This document shows positions 14,328 through 29,300 of a DNA stretch of 64,000 nt, one piece after another. The position numbers and the translations under genes were made by a program. The notes under the pieces were generated by a model. The model ran no database searches. It was given only the letters and a program-made list of their open reading frames with translations, and was not told the DNA's origin. Numbering within the stretch: position 1 is the first letter of the stretch; every line of letters starts with the position of its first letter. This DNA is from Arion vulgaris (taxonomy: Eukaryota; Mollusca; Gastropoda; Stylommatophora; Arionidae), in the NCBI GenBank assembly GCA_020796225.1, contig CM036767.1, positions 14,536,927 to 14,600,926 of the forward strand. Direction: 5' to 3'.

Positions 14328-17300
14328 CTGTAAATAAAATGATATGAAATGATATTTATTTCGCAACACCATAGATGCAATAAAGAAAATGAAAAGATAA
14401 ATAGTATCAATTTTGAAATGAAAAAAATGTCACCTTGAACACTAAACGCCGTGTGGTTCCAGGGCCCACAAGGAAGCAAAGAATAGTACCACTGTGACCT
14501 ACAATGCATTTTGTGAGAGGCGACTGATGTAGGGCCCTAGAGAAGCAACCGTAGTAAATAAAAAGCATCACACAGAAATCGGACGTTGCTGGCCTACTTG
14601 TAGGCGGATAACTGGCACAAAGTACAATCGCTAATAGGCTCGGATCACACACAAATCACAAAGAGTGGTTAATAAGTGGTCGACATAGAGCGTTCGAAAA
14701 AAAAAACTCTAGTGTGGAAGAACAACGCCAAAACCTAATGCCAGGACATTATCTGTACACAGAAAAGTCCACAAGTTCGCCATCTTGCAACACAAAGTTC
14801 ATGAAGACTATGAACCTTCCTTTCGCTTGAAAAGTTGTATATATATATATTCAACGTTGTCTTCGCCCGAGTGGTTACCGGGCCCATATTTGGGTGTAAA
14901 GAATAGAACCACTGTTACCTGCCACGCATGTGTAAGAGGCGACTAAGGAGGTTTGGCTGAAATCAGATGCACGTGTCCTAAACGTGTAGAAGTCTATGCA
15001 TTTAGGGCCCACCAAACCAATGTGCAACGCTTACACATTTTTGGCAAAGATCAACCAAATCACAAAGAGTGGTTAAAATTGGTCATAAAAAACGAACGTA
15101 AAGATTGCTAATCTTGAATACATGTGGCTGCAGTCAATTGTGTCCTGCTCTGAAGGGTAAAATTACGAATTGTTACACCCCTGCAGATATTTTTCTGGAC
15201 TGACACTGTGTGGTTCATATTTCTCAATCATGAGTTGATGGACTCAATCATGAGTTGATGGATATCTTAGTTAGTAGCCTGCAAAATAGCATGCATAAAA
15301 AGCATAAATGTAGCATCAGTAGTATAAGAGCTTCATGGATATGAGTACTACTACCTTGGTTTCCAAATCCGCTTCCACTCCCATATCCACCGCCATGACT
15401 CCCAAAATCCACTTTGACTCCCAAAATGATCCGCCAAGTCCTGACCCATAACCACCACCAAATCCAGCACTACCTTGGCCAAACCCTGGCCTTAAATCAT
15501 CATTGTATCCATTGTCTGCACCATATTTCCACCACCAAATCCTCCCATGCTACTTCCATAGCCGCCACCACTGCCAAGTGACCCACGAACATTTGGTTCT
15601 GAGTTTAAGAAAAGCTCAATGTAACGATGCTCTGGAGAAAAACAAATAATAAAAAGAAATGAATTAAACACTTTCACATAAAATCTGTAATTGTAACAAT
15701 CAGCTTTCTGTTAAAGAAACATTTTTTATTTATTATAACAAAGCACATTTCAACAGTTGAATCATCCAAGTGGTTACCAGGGCCAAAATCTGGGGTGTAA
15801 AGAACAGAACCACTGTTACCTCCCACGCATGTCGTAAGAGGCGACTGAGGAGGTTTGGCTGAAATCGGATGCACATGTCCTAAAAGGTGTAGAAGTCTAT
15901 GCATTTAGGGCCTACCAAACCAATGTGCAACGTATACACGTTCTTGAAAAGATCAAACATATCACAAAAAAGTGATTAAAATTGGTCGTAAAGAACGAAC
16001 GCAAAGAAGAAGAACAGTTGAATATATCTATCTATATATCTATATCCTCTTCGTGTCCTGTTTGACGCATAAGGCTTCCACAAGAGACTTCCACTGTTGC
16101 AGTTCTGCTGCCTTTCTACCAACCATCTCCCATGTTAGACCACACTCCTTCAACCCCTCTCCACCGCTCTTCATGTTTCTTGTGGGCATCCAGGCCTTCT
16201 TTTTCCATCCGCTGTCCATCTGAGAGCTGTCCTAGCCAATGCCCCCACTGGTATACGACATACATGTCCAAACCACCTCCATCTTCATCTCTTAATGATG
16301 GTCTCCAAGGTAGCAGTCTGTTGGTTTCAAAAGATCCTCATTTGTTATGGTATTTGGCCAGAAAATTTGCAGGATTCTTCTTAAACATTTGTTTTGAAAT
16401 GTTCAACATTTGAATATATTGCAATAAGCATTTTTTTAAAAAAATGGCGTTTAAAGACTAAGAACTGACTTTATCACACTGGGTTTGTACTATGGCTTTG
16501 TTCCTCTCTGTAGAAATGGTACACCCCCTACTGGGAGTATTGCACAAAACATGAACCCTGTTGCCTTTTCCCAAAGATACTAGGGATCTTTGAAATATAA
16601 TACACCGGAGCCGAATGATGCGGTCCACAATCTAAATCCCGATATTCGGAATGCAAAAGCAAATGGTTTTATCACTTCATTAGAAAGATCCTCATCGTTG
16701 TAAGTATATTGTGAGAAAAAATATTATATTAGCTAACGATACCTATAAAAACAACCTGATTACATGAAAATAATGCAACAAATTACAATGACCATGAAGC
16801 TATAAGTGATGGTACACAACAAAGAGACTAAGATGCTAATGGTAAGATCATCAAAGTGTAACTGATGACAAGTCATATACAGGTGGAGAGAGAAGCAAGG
16901 AAAAGAAGATAAATAGAATGCATGTCCGATACCAGCCCACTGTAGAGTACCAGGAAATGAGAGAGCAGACAGGCTGGCTAAGGAGGAAACAAAACTTACA
17001 CAACACAAACACCCAGTGTCACTACCAGAAATCAAGACACATATCAAGCGAAAGTACAAAGAGGTATGGAGGTAACAAATCCACAGCAAACACCCACAAG
17101 ATCCCATCAGCAGACTAAACAGAAAACAGCACAAAACAATCTTTCGCCTAAGAACAGGTCACTGCAGGCTCAACCACCACATGCACAGAATAAAGCCTGC
17201 TCAGACTGCACAGTGTGCATGTCAGACAGAAACACAGACTCCAGAGCACATCCTACAGTCATGTCCATCATACATACACCAACAAAATGAAACATGGCCT

Positions 17301-20300
17301 CATGAACAAACTTTACAGACCAAGCTATGGGAACTCGAAGAACTCCAACTAACATGCAGTTTCATAGAGGCAACCCACCTCATGGTTTAGACGAGCATAC
17401 AAAACCGAACGCAAAGAAGAAGGCATGCCCAGTACTAGAGTTTGAGACTAGTTTCACTGCACCTTCCAGGGCCGAACATTCACTGATACAAGTGGACAAC
17501 TCTGCTGTTGGCCAGAGGATACCCAGAAATTATTGCAGAGATGAAATATTGTCATCTGAATGTGGTCCTCCATGCTTTAGGGCTAGGGCAGATACTCATG
17601 TCAATGAAAATAAATTAAAATATTACAGAAAACAGCAAGAAACAAACAAGTTTGTTTTTGCTCTAAAACATGGCTCTAGGTGTGATGGTCACAGATTTCT
17701 TTGCCTGTCCTTGGTTAGAGATGAGTTGATATCTTATCTTAACCACATTTGCAGTGAAGCGTTGTGGGAAGAGTTAGTTTTCTATCTTGTGCCAGGTGTG
17801 TTGCTCTTGGGCGTGCCAGTCCATGCTTTCGCAGTTGATCTCTAATACCTAAAAAATCATTTATTCCTCGATTCCTGTTTTGCCTGACAATGTCAGGATA
17901 AGAAGAGATTTTTAGAATGGGGTTTTGTGTGTGCTTCATAAACAGTGTCTTTCATTGCCTCTTGTCTTCAGCTCTATCGTGACTAGTTTTCTTCTATAGT
18001 TACAATGTCTACAAAAGTAAATGCAGAACCTGTTTATAAGGGTAAAATATAGTGTTAGGTCTGTACTTTTTTCCCCAGAACAAAGTCATGGGTGATGTGG
18101 TCAATATCACACCAGCCATCTTTACTTCCCAATGTTTCTTTGGTACCCAGTTGAAGCTGGTTTGACCTGAGAGTCACTGCGGCTGGGGAAAATCTTACAG
18201 CAACATGGAAATTTGCTCCTGCAACTATGTGGATCTATGCAGCTATTCCGCACCCTGCCCCAACTTAGGAGATACAAGAAGACACTCTACACAGATACTA
18301 AAGGCATCGTGGTATTTGATGTGAAGACTCAATGAATGAAAAGATGAATTATTTAAATTTGTGCCTACGCATGTTGGTTTTGTGTTTCTTCATGGCCTCA
18401 AGAGCTTCCTGGTGTGTTGCAAAATCAACATTGGCCTCCCCAGTGGGTCTTCCATTGTCCCCGAATTCAAACTCACATCGTACTGTTGAATGGGCGAAAA
18501 ACTGAAAAAATCAGATACATAGTTATCAAATGTCACATTATTTTATTGACAAGAAAGCATTATTTTGTAGCAAACTGATTTGCATGGCATCTGATCATGT
18601 GAAAAAAATACTTATGAATTTTAATATTATAATATATAATGATCAATATATTAAAACGTTGCTGACCACCAATCCTGAGATTTATTGTGTATCATTATTG
18701 AGGGTGTGGGTAGATTTCCTATGAATTAAAAAAATTTGTTTAAAAACATTACCATAGTGACATGACATTTTGTTTGGTTCTCCATGAAGAACTTCTTCGA
18801 ACGCTCCATATCGACCCACTTGTCAACCACTCTGTGTGATTTGTATGTGATCTGAGCCTAAGAGCAATTGTATGTTGTGTCAGTAAGCACCTACAAGTAG
18901 GCCAGCACATCAGATTTCTGCTATGCTTTTTATTTACTAGGTAGCATCCCTAGGGCTACATCAGTCGCCTCTACGACATGCATTGTAGATTGCAGTGGTA
19001 CTATTCTTTGCTTCCCCTTTCGACCCCTGCATCACGATGATAATTAAATATTCTTCTTGTGCCGATATTCGTTACATAGGGGCCCACAAAGCAATTTTTT
19101 CACACAGCTTAATCATGGGCAACTCTAACTTGTTCAATGTCTCTAATAGAATTGAGTTTGATATTTCTCGCCTTTCTCAGTAAAGTTCGCTTTAGTGTTT
19201 CCCTATGGCATCCTTTCCTTCTGGAATATTTGCATCCCCTTCAATGCCCGCTTGTGATTCTTTGATCCTTTCTTCTCAAAAAAATGTCCAGCTTATTTCC
19301 ATCTTTACTTTCTTATAACTGTTGTTCTTCTTCACCTTTATACTCCAAACGGAGCACAGGTCTTCAACAAACTTATTCCAGCTCTTCCTCTCTCTTGACA
19401 TCCCCTTTTAACTCTTTCCATGTTTTACCTATCCTGTTAATATCAGCCTCCAGCTCTCTTCTCCAGGTCTTGTCTAGACCTTCCCCATCTCCTCTTTCCT
19501 GCGGGTTCCAAAACAGTGCCTGTCTTGCAATGCTTCCAACCGGTCTTCTCAATGTATGTCCTATCCATTGCGAGCATCTCTTCCATAGCTCCTTCTTCAC
19601 TTGTATCTGCTTAGTTCTTTTTCTGAGTTCCTGCTCGTAATCTTATCATACCATATCAGTCCCTCTATTCTACGTAAACATCCATTTATGAAGGTCTGTA
19701 GATTTTTGGTGGTTTCTTTTGTCTTCCATGTTTCCGAACCATCTTCTTCTTCTTCTAACATGGGATCGAAGTTTTCACTCTTGGGCAGCCAATGCCAATT
19801 TGTAGAATCTGCATGTGTTCTGTAATTGTGAAAGACTAGTGTAAAGGGTATTATGAACAGATGGTGTGGTGGGAGGAGTTCTTGTCTAACTTTATGTAGT
19901 CCAGGGCATTCAAGCAAGATATGCTGTACTGTCTCACATGAATGACTGCATTTTCTACTGTGTGGTGTTTCCGAGCCACTGACTTCACTGAAAGCTACTG
20001 AACGTTGTATTTGCTTTGATCTCCTTTGACTTCCATATCTTACTCAATGCAATAAAGTTTCCCTTGCTTTTTTTATTCTTATCTTGACATCTTTGTTTGT
20101 TCCTCATGCTCTGTTCAAAACAAAAACATTGTATATCCCAATTTAGATAAAAATTGAACTGTGTGTAACAAACAATATCTTTCCACAAAGAGATAATTTA
20201 AATGAGAACATTTATTAAAATAACAGTTACTTACATCAAAGACATCCTGTTCAACAGCTTGGAAGGGCAGACCTCTCATGTGTACTGAGTGTCCTGTCTT

Positions 20301-23300
20301 GCTAATGTAACAACTGCCAGGCTGCATTCCACGGCGGTCCATCATTCCCATGCCCCCCATTCCTCGTCCCCCACGCATTGGTCCCAAATTGCCACGCGAT
20401 CGCGTAAACCAAAACTCAAGCCAGCAGCAAAGCTGTAGTCATCATATTCGTCCTCAAAGAAACCTGCCATGAAAAAAAAACTATTTAGTTTCCAAAATTA
20501 AGAAGAAAAACACACATTTCTGACAATATTACAGTAGAACCTGTTGGAGAACATCCCATTTTCATAGATCATCTAAGGCCGAAACATCTTTTATAAAAGA
20601 TGTTGCTTTTCATTCCACTTTTATATTTACTAAAAACTACTTAAGTATAAATGATGATTCTTCTTCACCCCTCCATATCGATCACTTGTTAACCACCCTG
20701 TATGATTTGTATGTGATTTGAGCCTTAGAGCGATTGTACATTGTGCCAGTTATGAGCCTACAAGTAGGCCAGTCCATCCGATTTCTGATGCTTTTATTTT
20801 ACTAGAGTAGCTTCCTAGGTCCATCATCGGTAGCCTCTTATGACATGCCTTGTAGGTCGCAAGTGTAAATGATAACTTAAGTCAAGTGTTAACTATAGCA
20901 AACACATATCATTGACAATTCATTTTAAGATATCCTGTGGAGAAAAAATAATCATGTTTAATAATTTAAAGGCTTGATATTAACTCACTTAGCCTGCATA
21001 TCCTACATCTGCTCAGATTCATGATTGGTTGCAAATAGCAATGGTTAATGAAGATACTAATTCTGAAGAAAATGAACTATAAGCAGAAGCTTGGGATTTC
21101 TTCTTCTGCGTTCTCACTAGATTGGGACCTCGGATTCTCTAATAAAGGCAGCCATCTGCCTCAGATTATCAGCCACGCCATACAGTTTGTCTTGGAAGCT
21201 AGTGTAAATGGGCCACCTCTTTCTTCTCAAGTCTGCATACTGGGGACAGTTCTGTAGGATATAATTCCTATGATTTCTGCTTCCTGTTTGTGCCGACCTC
21301 TTCCCGCAGTAAGTTTGGCCACCCTTGTGATGGTAGGTCTGACATTCTTACTGCGTGGCTAACTCTCCGAGGCAGATTGGCGAATTAGAATCTGTTACCC
21401 CATTCCCTTTTTCTTCTTGTCAGTTCTTACGATCAATTTAATCACTCTTTGTGATATGTTTGATCTTTGCCAAGAATGTATACGTTGCACATTGGTCTGG
21501 TAGGCCCCTAAACGCATAGAATTCTACACATTTAGGGTACATGCATCTGATTTCAGCCAAACCTCTTTAGTCGCCTTTACGACATGGTGGCAGGTAACAG
21601 TGGTTCTATTCTTTACACCCCAAATTTAGGCCTGATAACCACTCGCGACAACCGATTGTCATGTTGCTAGTTTGTGTGAATAGTTTAAAAAACATTTGTG
21701 TATTCATAAATGACCCCCATGTTATTTATACGGTAACCAAGAATAGACACACTGTCTCCTAATCGCATGATGCAAAAAGAGACTAAGAAAGGTTGGGGTT
21801 GTTCACCTCACACTGTAAAAATAAAGCGAACAACTACAGAGAAGTCCCGAACTGCTAATTTGAGTGAAAATTCATGGTCTGTCTAACATGGCATTAGACA
21901 CAACTAGGATTGTGACAGATTGAAAAGGGGTAGATACTAAAGTCTTGATGTAAGCAGGTTCATTTGAGGATGATCATCATTATACATGCCATAATTGCTC
22001 CAATTTCCTCAAATGCATGTATTTCAGTGCGCTTATACTAACAGCTCCTGTTCTGTGTCGGTTGATGTATCTACTGGGGTTTCTCTCATGGTTTTCCGTC
22101 TTGCCGCACCTATCGGTATGCATAACTTGCGCAACCGAGTTCCCCAACCCATCCAGAAGCACTTGAGCTTTCAGCTCTTTGGCTCGGTGCCACAAACATC
22201 GTAAATCTGGAGAACCAGTGGTTTTTCTGACAGCCCGCGGAATTGAACCGCACTCACGGAGCTTTGTCACCCGGCGTCCAATGTGCTATGAACACGCTGG
22301 GCAGGTGGACGCGCAACTAAGATAGGGAATACCCTTCATCTTCTTTGTAGAAATCTTCAGAGCGTATGTTTTCTTCAGAGCATTGATGATGTAAGTCGAA
22401 AACATAACAAACCTTCTCACAGTGAACTAAGAAGAAAATGTACAATTCAGATCATAAAGAAATGCTTTCATACCTTTTAAGTTGCGGCCACGTCCTCCAT
22501 ATCCCATCACTCCCATGCCCATCCCAAACCTATCCCCTCGATCGTAAGGTCCAGGACGAGACATGCCTCCAGCCATAAGAGGATGGATGCCACCACGCAT
22601 GCCACCCAATGAGGAATTGGCTTCAGACATGCTACTTTTGAAAATTTCAATGTACCTGAGAAAATACATCATCTCATATTACATCATTCACAAAGTTGAA
22701 CTTCACGCAATGCTCAATAGTTCATTAATAATGCTATCAGTTTAACGCTAATTTAATGATAAATATGTGTAATATCTGAAATAGTTTAGGAATATGCAAT
22801 CATATTTGTATGTAAGCTCTGTGTTACATTTCATATTAATTTCATTATAACTTATGAGACAATACTGAAAATAAACAAATTGTAAACAAAATATACTGAA
22901 TCTGTGATACTGTCACAGGATTGTGACATATACCAAACATCACAAATGAATATTACAAACTGTAAATATTTGACTAAATTATTTAGTACAAATATTTCAA
23001 CTTCTTAAGGCTGTTTAATCAAACTGATTGCCTTCATGCATCTAAATTAAAAGTACTGTGGCTCTTACTAATTTGTAGCTTGTACATTACTTTAAGTTAT
23101 GCATTAGATAAGATACTTCTCATGCAGTTTTCAACACACAATTAAATAGTAATTTAACCAACAAATGTAATTAGGGATCACTGTCAACTTGACTATCTTA
23201 ACCCGTTAGAAAGAGATTGTAAAGTTAGGGATAGCATTACTCATGCAGTCTCCATATTATGTAACACTCTTACATTCACATTACATAAGTTAAACAACTA

Positions 23301-26300
23301 ATTCTCAATTTTATATTAAAGTAATGATATTTTCTTTTTTATAGATTGTTGTCACAAAGTTGTATCGGGCATCAGACTTGAAACCCACATTTAGTGATTG
23401 TTAAATACAAATGGAATGCTTCTAAGTGCATCATCATATACAGGAGATCTTATTGTGATTTTGCTTAACATTCTACAATCAAAGATAGATAGAAAACCAT
23501 GCCAGGAATTGAACTGGGTTGGACAACTTTTCTGACAACAATCTAAATGGCAGGTGTCCAACTTTTCAGTCACTCATTCTTTCCCCACAGACTGCACATT
23601 CTACAGGGTGTTCAAGATAATTGCAGCCCCATTGACAATTTGAAAGTTACCAGGTCCAAATTGAGTTGTGTTTATTTACTATTTAAACCGGTTCTGACTA
23701 GCCGTCCCTCACGTCACATTTGTTCATCGCACCTTCCAACACTACAATTACACACCGTCACACAACCTTGACCTATACTACGTCATAACTGAACCTTCCA
23801 TTTCCATACATATATGCCAGATTAGCCCATTCACGGCTGCTTTTAAGTTGAACACCCTGTATAATGATTACATGGTGACTGATTATCCTTCATTTATCCC
23901 TGCATATCTTTGTTATTTGAAAAGCTATCTTAAAATGGTCTGTGATTAAAAAATAAGACAAGTTTCACCTGTGTCTTGTCAGGGACCACAAAGGAAGCAA
24001 AGGATAGTATCACTGTGACCTACAAGGCATGTCGGGGAGGCGATTATGGTAGGGGCCCAGGAAGCTACCCCAGTAATAAAAGTGTCATATAAATCTGGCC
24101 TACTTGTAGGCGATAACTGGAACAACATACAATCGCTCTTAGGGTTCAGATCACATGCAAATCACAAAGAGTGGTTAACAAGTGGTCGATATGGAGTGTT
24201 CAAAGAAGAAATTTGAAAAGCTATTTTAAAATGGTCTGTAGTATAAAAAAAAAATAAAAGACAAGTTTAGAAAAATGATATATCATGAACTGTAAACTAT
24301 GATAGAAGCAAAAAAGTGAAAGAAGCACATCAAATTGCACACATCTTACTCTCTAATGTCCACACAGAGAACATGCCCTGATCTTTAGACTCAGAACAGG
24401 ACACAACAGACTGGAAAGTCACATATAAAGAAAGATTAAAATTGATGAGAAAGACTTGTGCCTGAGAGTATAGAGCATCATTCATGTATGTTAGCTATAA
24501 CAGAAGACAAGGACAAATTTATGTAGGAGAGTAGTCTACAAGTGAAGGATTGACTTCATTGAACTGGTTTCTCATATGGCTCCGACCTATCAGCAGAAAT
24601 GCCAAGTGTTGCACAACTCTGTAGCTCCTGCAACAATTCTAGAGATCTCATTAAAAAATTGCACATATGACTCAGTCAGGATTCAAACCAACAATCTTCA
24701 GAACGACAGGCAAACATCTTAACCACTTTGCCATAGAGATCAATAAATAGATGGTTCTACTTTCTAATCTGAGAGACGAGGAGGAAGCCACATCAGATAG
24801 GGGCGAAATATTGTCACTCACAAACAATATGCATTTATATGGTATCAATCATCACACATGGCTCCTCCCATTCTTTGCATTCAGTTTAAGAAGTTCTGTG
24901 CATGACGTGAAGACAGACAGTAGAACACTGGAGAAAATAATAGAACATAGGCGCCCGAGTCCAAATTTGGGATGTAAAGAATAGAACCAGTTACCTGCCG
25001 CACTGTCGAAGAGGCGACTAAGGAGGTTTGGCTGAAATCGGATGCATATGTTGTAAGCGTGTAGAAGTCTATACGTTTAGGGGCCTACCAAACCAATGTG
25101 CAACATATATACGTTCTTGGCAAAGATCAAACATATCACAAAGCATGATTAAAATTGGTCGTGAAGAACGAACGCAAAGAAGAATAGAACTTAGGATATT
25201 CGTGTTTGAATAAATTACCACAAGCCATTTTATGATAGAATCTTATACCCTAAATTTGTTACGGCATAGAATGATCTATTAAAGTTTACACTTTCTGAGT
25301 TGAACACTTACCACACCATCTCTGGTGTGATACTATTACATTATGAGAACCAACACCTGCAAAATGTCTCATATGTCATTTATAAAGTAAACCGTTTTAC
25401 AAGAATATTTCCTTTTCTAATAGCCACTTCCAATAAATAGTTGAAATTAATTTCTCCAGAAACAGTTGATTGAAGAATATCCTAGTCAATCTGCTAAATT
25501 TAACAGCCACTCTCTACCATTTCCCACATTCACTCATTAACTTGTGGAGATGACCAAATAATTGCAAAAGTAATAAACTATCAATGCTTCAAACATAGAT
25601 ATCATTGATTAAATAATAACCAAGTTATACTGCAAGTTGCAATCACCACTGTTAAACATAAATTGTTTCGTTGCAAATAATTTATTTTACTTGATCATGA
25701 CTTTTTCTTAAGATACTTTCTATTATTTCTTTTTCTTCAAAATAATTTTGTTTCACTTAAAATCAATGTTCAAGATTATACTTTTACAATATATTTGGTT
25801 AAAACTTTTAATTAAGATGGAAAAGTATTGCAGAGATAACAGCAATATCTTCCATCTTGTATTAAAAGATTCTTCTAATTAGACACTGCAACTTCCAGAA
25901 TTTCTGTACACCTATTTTGAAGACCTGGTTCATCTGACAGTGGCTATTGTATACTTGTCAGCATATTCAATCCTGTGACAGTATCACAACATGACCAACC
26001 AACTGTTAATGAAACCGTGTACCCCACCTGTGACCTATCCTCTCTTTGTGTTTTTCCAAAGCCCTCTCTGCAATTTGCGATGATGCAAATTGAACAAACG
26101 CCTCCCAGTGCTCCGCCCTGACGATCTTCTGGGAGCATAATTCCATTTGGAACTATCTCCAACCCTACAACCCCCACCCGACCATTGGGTAAAGAAAGAA
26201 GGAATCAATAAAACATATAAAGATGGCATCAAGACAAAATCTTCATGAAAACAATACAATGATAATATAAATAAATATATAACTCTTTAGCTTGAAATGT

Positions 26301-29300
26301 GTTTAGTTCACTAAGTAAATGTCAACTAGTAATATTTATTGTAAATTATAAATGATGAAACTCTATTGTTAACTGAATTTATTCCAAACAAACTACCACT
26401 ATCTTAATACAAAAGATATTATACTGTACAATCAATATAAATTATTCTATCTATATAATATGATCAATAAATAGACAGTGTGCAAGTATTTTTAGTGGTT
26501 CGAAAAACAAATTACCAAACCATGAACCTTTTTCTTACGGCACATATTGCCTAGCCCAATAATACGAGCACTTTTAAGAACATAGCCAGCTAGCTCCTAA
26601 ATAAAGAAGCTTTACTGAGGAGTGTTTTTCACAAACGCTCGTCTGTGTTCAACAGTCAGATTTGATTGAATCTGACTCGATTATCCTGTGTTCAACAGAT
26701 GAGCTAGCTGGCTGTGTTCTTCGAACGCTCTATATCGACCACTTGTTAACTATTCTTTGTGATTAGTATGTGATCTGAGCCTAAGAGCAATTGTACGTCA
26801 GTGCAGTTATGCGCTACAAGTAGTCCAGCACATCCGATTTCTGCAACGCTTTTTATTTACTAGGATCATCCGAGTGGTTACCGGGCCCAAATTTGGGGTG
26901 TAAAGAATAGAACTACTGTTACCTGCCCGCATGTCGTAAGAGGCGACTAAGGAGGTTTGCTGAAATCGGATGCATATGTCCTAAATGTGTAGAAGTCTGC
27001 CTATAGGAGTCTACCAAACCAATGTGCACACGTTCTTGGCAAAGATCAAACATATCACAAAGAGTGAATGAAATTGGTCGTAAAGAACGAACTCAAAGAA
27101 GATTTACTAGGAGCATCCTAGGCCCTGACTCAGTCGCCTACTGACATGCCTTGTAGGCCGAGTGTTACTATTCTTGTTCCCTTGAGAGCCCTGACAACAC
27201 ATGGGTGGGTGTGTTCTTAAAAGTGCTCATATTGTTGGCCTAGACAATGGGTGCCGTAAGAAGCAAGGATATGTGATTCAAATCTTGTGTTTGGTAATTT
27301 TTTTCTTTCTGGAAGCTCTTATACACTGTCTATTTATTGATGCCATTCATTGGTTACGTTGCTTCCCCTGTGGTCCTTAAAACTCCTTATTACCATCTAT
27401 ATATTACCAATAAATCCCACCACTTTCTCAGTTTTTTAATTTTAATATTTATACTAAAACTGTTACGATTACATCAACAAGGACTAACAGTAGATATTAC
27501 CTGTAAAAAACTGGGCAATTTCTTCTTTAGAGCAGCCAAAAGGCAAACCTCTGAGTTTGACAACAGCATCAGCTCTACTTTCAGACCTGGATGCTCCAGC
27601 TCTTTTGACCATCCAATCCATTTCTGATCTGTTAACTCTGAACACTGTTGAATAGTACAGATTTGATGATTAATATCACATTTGGTGATTACCATTACCC
27701 TATTTCCTGCACTATAATCCATGATTTATTTTAATGACTAATGACACAAGTCTTGGTTAAAGTCCATATTGATTGATTGGACCATCATCAGTGCGCTTCG
27801 GTCTTCTTCAAACACTTCATATCAACTACTTGTTAACCACTTTTTGTGATTTGTATGTGATCCGTGCCTAAGAGCAATTGTACATTGTAGACCAGCAAAT
27901 CCGATATCTGTGACGCTTTTATTTACTAGGTAGCTTCACTTGGCCCTCATCTCAGTCGCCTCTTACGACATGCCTTGTAGGTCGCAGTGTAACTATTCCT
28001 TGCCCCCCCTTGCAGACTCCGCAACACAGGCAGGTACGCTTCAGTGAATAACCATGCGTGCTTCAGCCTCTTTCATACACTGGAAGAACTCAGCAGCAGT
28101 GCTGAACTCTGTATCTCAGACAAAGGTCCTCGGTGTAATTTGGAAGACGGCAAGTTTTTTTAAAAATCTGTTATTTTAATCTATTAAAGAATGGGACACA
28201 AATGTGAGGAACTTTTCAGTTTGTTCACAGGATCCATGTTCTCTTAGACAAATTTACAAATTAACACTTTATAGAATACTAGCTGATTAACCCGGCTTCG
28301 CATGGATTAAAGTTGTCAGTAATCGTTGATGAGGAATTGGTGAACCTGTCCAAGAGATGTCGTCTTCTTCTTCAGCGATTTCTGGTCATGCGCTTAATTT
28401 ACCGTGGACCACAAAATGGGCAATCAGCTTCAGGTCTGTCAGGATTCCCCAAAGCTTAGTTTTCAGGTCGACTGGGTGTGGTCACATGTTGCTTCTCAGC
28501 TCACCCAGGAGAGGACAGTCTTGCAGGATATGCTCTGGTGTCTGCTCCGCCTGCTTCTTCTTCTTCGCTCTTTATGACCAACTTTAATCACTCATGATAT
28601 GTTTGATCTTGCCAAGAACGTGTATACGTTGCACATTGGTTTAGTAGGCCCCTAAACGCATAGACTTCTACACATTTAGGACACATGCATCCGATTTCAG
28701 CCAAACCTCCTTAGTCGCCTCTTACGACATGCGTGCAGGTAACAGTGGTTCTATTCTTTACACCCCAAATTTGGGCCCCGGTAACCACTGGCGACTCTCC
28801 GCCTGCTGACACTGGCAGAAAGCTGTTTGACTTATTCCTAGTCTATATAAGTGTTTGTTGAGTCTGTCGTGTCCGGTGTGTAGTTGAAATATACAATATA
28901 ATGACCTGGTCTGTTCTGCTTAAGTCTTTGAGGAAGTCTTTTCCATAATCATATCCAATGTTTGTCTTCCAGTCTACTGCTGATTTTCTCTGTATAAGGG
29001 TTTTGACCTCTTGAAAAGACAGGGTCGGATAAGACATATAAGTTTGGGTTTTATTTATTTTTTAAACGAATATTGACCCGATTTCCAGTCAATATTCTAA
29101 ATTATACAGTTTGCTCAAACCAAAGCAAATGAAAAACGCAATTTTATAGCGTGCTCAAACCAAAGCAAAAAAACGCAATTTTATAGCGTATTTTGAAACA
29201 ACAAATTAAGGACCAATCCATGCCTATGTTGTATCTAGCAATTTGTGGATTATATCCCTTTACTTCACCCGAGCTTCATCCTTGTGGTGTCGAAATATGT

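Larger units (their letters stand above)
26303..28794. repeat. segmental duplication, right copy (partner 1-3075)
   Basis: This is the parental-looking copy: it sits in the introns around exon 3 of hnRNP copy A and is continuous with the exon order of that gene. It keeps the intact S1 insertion with both target-site duplications at its right end. Confidence 0.9.

Noticed and set aside
17327..17845. 172-codon plus-strand ORF
   Set aside because: Its first part is a LINE C-terminus in another frame and its last part is antisense LINE sequence. No domain, no splice context.
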